From: Mortierella sp. BCC40632
Lineage: Eukaryota; Mortierellomycota; Mortierellomycetes; Mortierellales; Mortierellaceae
Assembly: GCA_011634665.1 (NCBI GenBank)
Contig: WAEK01000023.1
Coordinates: 372,001 to 436,000, forward strand
Direction of reading: 5' to 3'
DNA length: 64,000 nucleotides
Below the pieces are notes generated by a model, which saw only the letters and a program-made list of their open reading frames with translations, made no database searches and was not told the origin of the DNA. Of the stretch, positions 47,317 through 56,531 are shown piece by piece (the stretch's first letter is position 1; each line of letters starts with the position of its first letter). A program made the translations under genes and the position numbers.

Positions 47317-48688
47317 CTAATTTCTCGAATATATCTGTCGAAGTAAATCATCTCTCAACTTGCGATCTTCATCTCTCAATTGACGCTCCTCATCAACTCT
47401 CTTGCGCTCCTCGTCAACTCTCTTTCGCTCCTCATCAACTCTTTTGCGCTCCTCCCTGAGAAGATCCTCGAGCGCCTTGATCCTTAACTCATATGCGGAG
47501 ACCAAGTTAACTCTGTCAGCACTATGCTTGTCCTCGACTGATTTGATTTTTTCTTCGTACCGCACCATGAGACTTTCTGTATCCCTTTCAAACTTCTTCC
47601 TTTCCTCCTTGTACTCCGCGGTGAGGTTCTCCCTTTCTTTCGTACGCTCCTCGCGCTCAATCCTCAGTTCGCTGCGTGATGACCGAAATTCCTGTTGCAA
47701 CATCGTGATGCTTCGAGTGTCGTGGGTTTTCAACAGAGCCCTGAGTTCTTCCATGGCTTGATCGACTTCTTGAGCTTTCTCCGATCCAGTCTTCTGCCTT
47801 TTCTTTGACTGTTCGGACTGCTCCTTGCCTTCACCTCCTCTTTCTGGCGCTTCCTCTTCAATGTCAATCGCCGAACCAATCGCCGAGCCAACTGCAGTTG
47901 CTAACCATATGATGTTTGAGATAAATTAGTCATCACTCCAAAGAACAACCGATTTGCGAGGTGAGCCATAGCGCCACTCTACCTTTGTCTTCCAGAGGGC
48001 GATCAACAATGCTTGAAACTCCTGTGGATGTGTCCTTGAGTGTAGCAACCTTGTCAAACGCAGCTTTCAGGGCTGCAAACTGTGGACATAGCTTTTCTGC
48101 TTGCTTATCAAGATCAGCTCCATCAAGAGTTCCATGACTAGTCTTGTAAACGTAGAAATGTGTTCGCTTGACAATGGCAGCCAAATGTCGTACCTTACCT
48201 CTCGCCCATTCCGCTGCAGTGTTATCGGTTTTCTTCTTGCCTTTCTTACCAGATGGTGTTATTTTATCCAGCTCCTTCTTCGCCTTGGCTTCTAGGATGC
48301 CATCCCTCTCGACCATGGCTCGTATTTTCATTGTAACATAATATGCGCATTGCTCCCAAACTGCAGTCTTTGTCCTAGGAGAGAAGCGAGAGGTCGCGGG
48401 ATTCTCAGTAGCCTCCAGATTACCTTCCATCAATACCCATTCGGTGAGCGGTTTCGCTGCGAGACATCCAAAGAAACGGCTATGGTTTGGTAGCCTATTA
48501 TCGTCCTGCACAAACGGTTCGATTTCCTCCGCACCGTCAGAGTCAGATGTAGGTAAAGTGCGTTTGGAACGCAATGATTGTTTTCTTGCTTGCATTGCTA
48601 GAGATGGAGGGGGTGTGGTCACGGTGGCGTGTTGGGTGGATGAAAATGTTACAGGATGTTGTTGAGAGAGGTCCTGATGGTGTTGCAT
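47317..48688 (-). CDS. P2, P-family protein, possibly N-terminally truncated
   Basis: Exons 47983-48688 and 47317-47900 give 429 residues. The core is complete: LPNHSRFFGCL, LTEWVLMEGNLEATE, an AKAKKELDK helix, AEWARGKVRHLAAIVKRT, FYVYK and CPQFAALKAAFDK. Exon 2 has a Glu-rich linker, SKKRQKTGSEKAQE and a coiled coil with three RVDEERK heptads. The phase-1 intron (AAAG|GTAGAG) is at the same place as in the paralogues. Upstream of the chosen ATG the homologous N-terminal sequence, including a CAG/CAA polyglutamine run (about 48,837-48,870 on the + strand), continues in a different frame. The gene is therefore either frameshifted with a shortened product, or has an additional unseen exon. Confidence 0.65.
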
Positions 48689-49415
48689 GTGTGATGTTGG
48701 TAGAGGAGCTAGGGCTGCTGGTCAGAAGCTGAGAGGAAAATGGTGAAAGAGATCGACTGTTTCTCGTCAATGCAAATGACGGAGAGTGACTAGGAGGTGG
48801 TTGAGAATTAAGCGGTCGTGCTACTGGCAGGATTTGTTGTTGTTGTTGTTGTTGTTGCTGCTGCTGGTATTAAATATGAAGGATGACAGCAGAAATGGAT
48901 GCATGGCTGTTGCTTGACGGAGGAAAGGGGACCGTGTCATGTTATTATCAAGACCTGCTATTGGTTGCAAAGCCGTCCTGTGTCACCTTAGGAAAGTAAT
49001 AGAGACATGAGTGCATTTTCTTTCTGGAAGCTGTTTTTTGACCAATATTCCGAAATACCAGAATCCCATTTTCCGAGCATTTCCCGGCTTGTGACTCGGT
49101 GCCAACAGCTCGGTTCTTCTACTCTTCATACCAGCTTTATGTCAGCTCCTTCAGCTCGTTGGTAGTCTACTCCAGCGGCGCAAGGTGTCCCTGACGTAGT
49201 CTTGGCTACCTGAAAACAATAAAAAGTATCCTGATCGCAAAGCACAAAGGCAGCGTCAGTCGAATGAATAGGAATTGTACCGAGGGAAGAATTTCCAGCA
49301 GCTCATCAGAGAGCAGTCGACTAAAGCCCTTGTGTTATAAAAACATTGCTTCTAGTGGATTACTTTTCTCTTCTTCTCTCTTCACTCTTCTCCAACTCAC
49401 ATCTTGCTTCGCACA
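48689..49415. promoter_or_regulatory. Shared region between divergent P2 and P3
   Basis: 727 bases between the two start codons. The P2 side (48,700-48,880) contains frameshifted P-type N-terminal coding sequence with polyglutamine. The P3 side contains a TATA box and a CTTCTCTCTTCACTCTTCTCC leader similar to that of P1. Confidence 0.5.
49336..49343 (+). promoter_or_regulatory. TATA box of P3
   Basis: TATAAAAA located 73-80 bases before the P3 start codon, followed by a CT-rich leader. This is a standard distance for a TATA promoter with a short leader, implying the copy may still be transcribed. Confidence 0.55.
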
Positions 49416-51711
49416 ATGAATCCTTTTAACCACGAGTTTTATCAACGTCAGGCCCCCACCAAACAAGTCCTTGCTTTACAAGCGATAGCCGTATCTCCTA
49501 TCAGCGAAGACGTTCCCGGTGGTCGTCCGCCGACTCATCCAAGCAACGCAGTGATGGTGCAGGACAACCAAGTCCTTCCGGAGCAGCCTGGGGCTTCGAC
49601 TATAGCCGGAAAGCCATTCTGGAGAAGAGACCCCTCAAATCCCGCGTTAAGCCATGAACGGCAACTTCACCATCTAGTCTTTGAAGGATTGATACCACAG
49701 TTCCAGGAGGAGGCTGATCAACAGTCCTGTTCCTCCTCCTCCTCTACCGCTATCACTACCACGACGACTTCCTCCTCCTCCTCCTCCTCCTCTTCTTCTT
49801 CTCCTTCTTCTTTCTCCTCCACTTCTCATGCACAATTCACTCCACCTCACCATTTTCCAGCAACTGTCGGCCATGCCTTCCCTACTTCTTCAGACATTAC
49901 GCTTCAACAGCACTTGACATCAGAGCTCTTCTCATCAGCATCCCCCAGTCATTCTTCCTCCCCTGAATTGACGAAAAACGTTGGCCTCTCGCCTGACACG
50001 CATGCCTCACAGTCAGGTCTAGTCCACCTTGCACCCCAGTCGGCTATTCCCGCTCAAAACTGGTTAATTGGTCCATCGTTTGCTCATGACAAGCAGCAGC
50101 AGCAAATCATGACAGTGCACCTTTCACAAGTACTCCTCAGTCCTTCTCTCTCTGACTTGACTGGCTTGGAGAAAAGTGCTGGCTCTCTTTTGCCTGACAC
50201 GCATTCCTCACAATCGGGTCTAGTCCACCCAGCACCCCAGTCGGTTACACCCACTCAACACTGGCCAACCGGTCTGATGCCCTCTCAGGGTAGCCAGCCC
50301 TACACACACTACCATCAGTCCCAACAACAACCAATCACGCTTTCATCAACTCAACCTGTCGCAATCACATCCATTCCCGTCGCGATCCCATCTCTACCCG
50401 TCACGGTCACATCTCCATCCTCGGCAACAATGCAAGCAGAAAAACATTCGACACCTCCTAAACGCCGATCGTCTGCATCAGACTCTGAAGTTGCGAAAGA
50501 AAGCGTGTCGCCCACACAGGACGACAACAGGCCGCCAAATCACGCGCGTTTCAATAGTTACATCACGACGGGGCCACTCGTTGACTGGGTGTTGATGGAT
50601 GGCAATCTGGAGGCTACTGAGAATCCCGAGAACAACCCTAACACAAGCCAAACAAAGGCCACGGTACGGGTGCAGTGTGCGGACTATGTCACAATGAAAG
50701 TACGCGAAAAGGTAGAGAATGGTTCCTGTGAAATGGCCGAAGCTAATAAGGAATTGGACAAGATGAAATCGACAGGCAAGAAAGTGAAGAATGGGTCGAA
50801 GAAGAGATACGAGATCGCTGCGGCAGAATGGACGAGGGGAAAGATTCGACATTTGGTCTCTATTGTCAAGCGAACCTATCTCTACGTGTACAAGAGAGCT
50901 GGCCAGGAAGCGGTTAATCGGGACGAGCTTGATAAGCAAGCCGAAATTCTGTGTCCGCGTTTTGCCGCCTTGAAGGACGCGTTTAACAAGACTGCTAGGC
51001 ACAAGATCACATCGACTATAGATCTCCCTTTAGAAGACAAAGGTAAGAGTCGCAATGTGTTCGACTTGCAGCGCAGTCCTATCCAGAATACTATCTATTA
51101 ACAAGTCTTTCTTTACTTTTATCAAAGGAATGGCAACCGACTCTGACGAGGAAGCATCCCGCATAGGAACAGAAGGAGAAAACGAAGTCAAGGTGCAACC
51201 TAGGCCGTTGAGCAAGAAGCAGAAAACCAAGGCGGGAAAGGCGCAGACGGTCAGGCATGCTGTAGGAAAACCCAGGGCTATGCTGACAAACCACCATGAT
51301 TCAAACGTGGAAGCGTTGCAACAGGAACGTCAGTCGTCGAGTGACGAGTTGATGTATGAAAGTGAAGAGTGTAAGAAAGAAAGAAAGAGATATGAAATCA
51401 AATTTAAGAAGGAAATGAGTAGCCTTCTCGTGCGGTGTGAAGAAAAAACCAAATTATTAGAAGACAAACACAGTGCAGAGATTAAGTCGATGGAAGAGAA
51501 GCATAGAACAGACAGAGCTAGCCTGGCTTCTACACTCGAGTCAAAGATTAAGACGCTAGAGAGTGAACTCGACGAGCAGCGGAAGAAGGTTGATGAGGAG
51601 CGCAGAAAGCTCGATGAGGAGCGCAAAAAGCTCGATGAGGAACGCAAAAAGGTTGACACGGAGCGGAAAATAAGAGATGAATTACAGCAACAACTCTTTA
51701 GAAAATATTAA
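49416..51711 (+). CDS. P3, longest intact P-family protein
   Basis: 736 residues from exons 49416-51042 and 51128-51711. It has a low-complexity N terminus with a polyserine/threonine stretch (about residues 108-145) and two SQSGLVH-P-APQS repeats shared with P1. The core lies at about residues 372-542: PPNHARFNSYI, LVDWVLMDGNLEATE, ADYVTMKVREKVENG, AEWTRGKIRHLVSIVKRTYL, YVYKRAGQE, CPRFAALKDAF. The intron is GT-AG (AAAG|GTAAGAG), the functional version of the P1 site. Exon 2 carries an acidic TDSDEEASR linker and SKKQKTKAG, then a coiled coil ending in four DEERKK-type heptads. The ATG at 49416 was preferred to an in-frame position 12 bases earlier, which is TTG-type sequence (ATCTTGCTTCGCACA). 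It has a promoter, a full frame and an intact intron, so it is the best reference for the family. Confidence 0.75.
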
Positions 51712-51734
51712 AATTCTTTAAATGTGTGATCTTT

Positions 51735-52215
51735 CGTCTTGGAAACTGTTTGGCTTCTCAGCTAGCTTCTCTCCCTCAGGTAGCCCGGTGGAGTTATGGA
51801 GAATCAAGCATGCTAGGACCCAGTCAACTACTTCGTCAATATCTCAGCCCTCCTAAATAGCGTATGGAAGATAGTCAGGAGACGCAAAATCGTTCAAAGA
51901 CATGCTAAGTCTTGACGCGTCCCATGGCATACCGGTCTTTAGAGCTCTTGGTGGTGAACGCCAGGTGTGTTGTCGCTGAATGACATGATGATTGTAAGAT
52001 GCATGGATTAGCGGTATCACACACTCTCTCACACAAAGAAGAGACTACAACCCGACCATTGTGCCGTATCCTGGTACGTTGCAGAACCATGAATCGAACC
52101 AATGTATCCCGTTTTCACGAACGTGATCCGATCGGCGTGGTCCACAACAACGGTGGCATCCGTCACCATATCAAGTAGACCTAGAATTTCAGGTGACAAC
52201 TCAGCCAACCCCATT
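51735..52215 (-). pseudogene. Transposase remnant 2 (PIF/Harbinger, DDE_Tnp_4-like)
   Basis: Minus-strand fragment with DATVVVDHADRITFVKT, then GYIGSIHGSATYQDT. The HD catalytic Asp reads Gly. A preceding LLDMV piece and a C-terminal tail near 51,760-51,850 (VVDWVLAC-like, then an LHNSTG-like end) are recognisable by comparison with remnants 1 and 3. The middle is deleted and frameshifted. Confidence 0.7.
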
Positions 52216-52259
52216 CAGACAACACTGGCCAGTTAACCTGTCTGCATTTATGTTTGCTC

Positions 52260-53578
52260 ATGGCAGGGCAGACAACTTGCACCCTCCCAGGACAGCCAGC
52301 CTGTTCAATCAACAGAACTAACTACATGCCATACCATCAGACTCAAACACACCCAGTCACGATTTCACGCTCGTTGCCTACATCAGACTCTGATGATATG
52401 GAGGAGATCAAAACATTTACACAGGACGACAATCGACTACCAAACCACACGCGTTTCTTTGGCTGTCTCACGACAGAGCCACTTATCGAATGGGTGTTGA
52501 TGGCTGGCAATCTGGAGGCAACTGAGAACCCTGTGAACTCTCGGTATTCATCAAAAACAAAAACCGCGGTATGGGAGCAATGCGCAGATCATGTCACCAA
52601 AAAAGTACAAGAGATGGTAAAGAATGATCACAGCCTGGCAACCAAGGCAAAGAAGGAACTGGACAGGATAACAACAAAGAACGAGAAGGGGAAAGAGAAG
52701 AAGAGATACGAGAGTGTTGCAGCAGAACGGGCAAGGGGTAAAGTACGACACTTGGCAAGCATTGTTAAGCGAACCTATTTCTATGTCTACAAGAGGACTG
52801 GTCAGGGAACTCTTGATGGTGTCGATCTTGATGAACAGGCAGAGAATCTATGGCCACACTCTGTCCACTTGAGAGAAACATTTGACAAGACCACCACGCT
52901 CAAAGTCACATCCACAGGAGTGTCAAGCTTTGTAGATCTCTCACTACAAGACAAAGGTATGGGTCTTGTTCAACTCGCAATACAGTCATTTTCCAGGGGT
53001 GTTTTTAAAGAGTCTACATCTTTACTCCTGCCATAGGGAGTGTAATCGGCGCAGCTATTGACTCTGACGAGGAATTATCTCGCGTGAGAACTGAAGGAGA
53101 GAGTGAAGCTGAGGAGAACGCTGGACTGTCGAGCAAGAGGCAGAAAACTGGTTTGGATAGGGCACAGACGGCTGATCGTGCAGTAGGAGGACTGAAAGCT
53201 CTTCCGACAAACCAAGATACAATTGCAGAAATGTTGTGGCAGGAACTTTGGTGGCTACGCGAAGAGATGAAATACGAGCGCGAGGAACACAAGAAAGAAA
53301 GAGATAGATACGAAACTAAGCTTGAGAGAGAAAGGGAGAATCTCTTTGTGCGGTACGAAGAAAAAATCAAGTCAATGGAAGACAAACGCAGTGCGGAAAT
53401 CAGGTCAATGGAAGAGAAGCATTGCACTGACAGAGTCAACTTGGTCTCCTCATACGAGTCAAGGATTAGGCTGCTCGAGAGTGCGCTCAGAGAGGAGCGC
53501 AAGAAGGTCGACGAGGAGCGCAAAATGAGAGATGACCTCTATCGACAGATTCTTTTTGAAAAATCTAAATACTCTTGA
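52260..53578 (+). CDS. P4, 5'-truncated P-family protein
   Basis: Exons 52260-52956 and 53037-53578 close in frame to give 412 residues. The core is whole (LPNHTRFFGCL, LIEWVLMAGNLEATE, AERARGKVRHLASIVKRTYF, YVYKRTGQG) with the usual phase-1 intron (AAAG|GTATGG). The coiled-coil exon has a single DEERK heptad and ends DDLYRQILFEKSKYS. In the tail of the core, CPxFAALKxAF is changed to WPHSVHLRETF. Upstream, homology to the P1/P3 N terminus is limited to about 70 bases and is out of frame, so the copy begins abruptly beside transposase remnant 2. It may be translated from this internal ATG or be a pseudogene with an intact 3' part. Confidence 0.6.
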
Positions 53579-53689
53579 TCGTTAGTCAACAATCCGCGTC
53601 GAGTCGATCGCACTTTTCAGAACCCTCAGCACGGTCTTGGGCTCTGCATACATGGAGCTTGAATGTACCGTTTCAAAATAGACCTCATC

Positions 53690-54490
53690 GCAAAACATAC
53701 TTGGCTTCTCGACTAGTTCATCTCCTTCATACGTTTTGATAAAGTTATAGAGAGTGAAGCATGCTAAACCTCATTCAGCAGCCTTTGTGATGTCTTTGTC
53801 TTTCCTGTTGGTGTAGGGTAGACACTCAAAGAGACAGAATTTTATTCTTGATTTGACTAAAGGTATGCTCAACCTTGACGCGCCTCTTGGCATGACAATC
53901 ATTGAAGTACTTGTGTTGAATGTCGAGCGCGTCGTCACTGAATAGTTTGATGATCGTAGGATGCAAAGGATATAGCATAGGCGAACAGGTATTTGACATC
54001 GTGGCCAAAGCACTGTCTCCTGGTACACTGAGGAGTCGTGCGTCGAGCCAATGAATTTCGTTTTCACAAACGCGATTTGATTAGCGTGGTCCACGGCAAC
54101 GGTCGCACCATGGCATGTCGACGCTTGTGTGTGTGCATGTGTGTTCTTTTTTTTTTGGTGGGTTGGCGCTTCGTTGAATAGGGATAAGGGTCCTGTCAAT
54201 GACACCAATGATATCAAGGAGACCGCAGTTTCCTAAGTAATCTGCTTGACTACCTCCCTTCTAGTCGCACCAGACTATTTAATGAAACACTCAGCGAGGA
54301 CGGGTGGCAGTGATAAGACGCTCGCTGTAGGCAACAGCAGTGCCAACGTCAATCCTCGTCTTATCAGAGAGGTTGTCGAGAGTGGTTGACTTGACCCCGA
54401 ACAAGCGCACCAAAGTGTTGAGCTGTGGACTGCGTGGGGAGGAGAGGAGTCTTTTGACGCATTGGTGGAGGACCTAAAATTTCGGACGAC
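53690..54490 (-). pseudogene. Transposase remnant 3, the most complete Harbinger-like copy
   Basis: Minus-strand relic reading, in shifting frames: an N-terminal LFGVKSTTLDNLSDKTR helix-turn-helix-like part, GLLDIIGVIDRTLIPI (first catalytic Asp region), VAVDHANQIAFVKTKFIGS with THDSSVYQ (second Asp present), LHPTIIKLFSDDALD, and RRVKVEHTFSQIKNKIL (catalytic Glu present). This order matches HARBI1/DDE_Tnp_4 transposases. Stops, an ATG-less start and frameshifts (one near a T10 tract at about 54,148) show it is not functional as it stands. Confidence 0.75.
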
Positions 54491-56531
54491 TTTACTGGAA
54501 ATTGAGAAGAAAAAAAAAAGTCACGTTCGCGTCTGAAAATTTTAAGGCATACCGTCAGACCTGTTTCTATGCTTGATTCTTTGTATCATCGTCTCATCTG
54601 GACCAGGGATCTCATGGTAATGTTTCTTTATTTTTATAGTCATTTCCCATCTCCCAGGAGCAACCATCAGCGCGACACTACCGACGAGTGACGAAAATCT
54701 ATCACACCTTCCACGAGGATCCAGCCGGTTAATAGACGGACCCCCCGTGTCCAGTCTTTTTTTTTTTTCTTGGCATAATGGATTCAAAGAGGACCGAACA
54801 GAGATCTGACGTGGTGTGTCGTCGCAAGAGATGGATGACATTTGCTCTGCTTCTTTTTTTTACACTCCATGGACTTGCAACGGTTCCAACAGGGCGCTTT
54901 CGCCATTTTCTGACCAAAGGAAGGGGATAGTTGAACCCCAGCATTCGACCAGGTGAATGCAAACGCAGGACAGGGCAGAAACAAAAAAGGGATACGAGTC
55001 TGAGCAGCGCCCGAGGACGACACAGCTACTGATTGCAGAGGGAAAACATGTCAACAGTGGAGAGCTTTCCGCCTCTACGTTGATCCGATGAAGCTCAGTT
55101 TCTTTAGTTTTCAATCGTAGGGATCCAAACGCGCCACTCTGTATTCCGCTAGTTTTTGTATGCTCTACCCTGCAACGCGTCAGATCCTTGGTCGTTTGCG
55201 TTGACTTTGGTTCAGGAGACTCTTTTCTTGGTAGTAAAGAGTGCGTGTGACTTGTGCACAGTGGAGAACCTGAGCGGGACATGGCTTTTTAAAATGAGTA
55301 GCTTCGAGCTCCCAAGGATGAAATGTTTGAAAGGCATGTTTGAATACGGATCCCACCCTTTGTGCTATTCCTTTTCATATGAGCCCCAATCTCCTCCAAC
55401 CGCCAAAAACATCTAAAGCAGGCCATTCAGGAGAAGCCGCACCACAAAGAAAGTTCTGTGAGTTTCTGAAATCGGCCTAGACTATTTATTGTCTAGCACA
55501 GCATCGAGGCATGAGACTGAGCTGGCTCCCCCCTTTTGCATGGCCTCAACTGTCAAGGGCAATCCATTCGGGGACATGTGGGAAGATTGGCTGTGGTTTT
55601 GTCCAAAAAAAACCCCCTCTCTTCTGACCTTCTTGTCGCTCAGACACCTTTTTTTTTTTTCGTCGACCCCTTCCCCGACAAAAAGGAAAAGAGCTCGGGA
55701 TGAGATTTCATCCGCTCGTTTGGGCCTCCACACCCTTGCTGCCATGCTCTTGTGACAGTCATTGCCGTCTCTTTCGCTCCTCTGCTTGCCTCGATTCTTC
55801 ATTCTCATAGAGTCCTTGTCACTTTTTTTTTTTCTTTGTTGGCACTCTTGTCTTGACTCTTTTTTTTACAACGAACCATCTCGATGGTTTTTTGGACCAA
55901 AAAAGACGCTTGGACGTGCTTGGATTGGTGGTGAGGACTGGAAGAGCTTTTTGAAAAGTGAACAAAAACCGGGGTCCGGCAAATGATGAGCCATGTTCAG
56001 TACACTGAGGGAGTCCTCTCTTTGCTTCGCCATTTGTAGCTACCTCTTTTCTGTAAGCTCTCCTGCTAAGTAACTCTTTTCAGCTTTCTGTTTTTCTAAT
56101 TCTGACCTAGGGCTTGATATTGAGCAGGTCCCAGATCCTCACTTCTTTGACAAGGCCCGCTCTCAAGTTACGCACCCTTGGGATCAGTTAGGACCAGTAC
56201 CATGCCCACTTTTACAATTAGATCGTCGATGGGGCAAATAAAAAGGAACAAGGGAAGGTTCTGGACATTGTTCTCTACTCTGTGAGCCATCTCACATCTG
56301 ACTGACACTTGCTGCATAGCATGGCGAGCACCTGTTTAGCAGGATAGGGTACACACCTCGCCACGCCACGACCAATAAGTGTTCACAGGAAGAGAGAAGA
56401 GAGGGAGGGGGGGCGGAGCACAGGAAATAGAAATCAGCAACCAACTGCCTTTTTCTCTCTCACTCTTTTCATTCAGTCCCATCTCTGTTGCCGAATTCAT
56501 CCCTCGCCCATTCCCCGAACCATTGCTCTCA
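54491..56531. other. Intergenic between accessory array and Hsp70 gene
   Basis: About 2.0 kb without a supported gene. It has poly-T tracts near 54,759, 55,650 and 55,824 and scattered short ORFs without domain features. The last 200 bases are the presumed promoter and leader of the Hsp70 gene; no clear heat-shock element array was seen. Confidence 0.5.

Larger units (their letters stand above)
39280..54490. mobile_element. Tandem array of composite units: repeat element, divergent P-gene pair, Harbinger-like transposase
   Basis: Unit 1 (about 39,280-46,460): element B, P0(-), P1(+), transposase remnant (-). Unit 2 (about 46,505-52,215): element C, P2(-), P3(+), transposase remnant (-). Partial unit 3 (about 52,190-54,490): P4(+), transposase remnant (-). 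The same gene order and orientations recur, and each internal part is homologous by eye. The array interrupts an otherwise housekeeping neighbourhood (arrestin and Hsp70 genes on either side). Confidence 0.75.

Noticed and set aside
49674..49874. Gly/Arg-rich minus-strand ORF
   Set aside because: Antisense of the polyserine stretch of P3.
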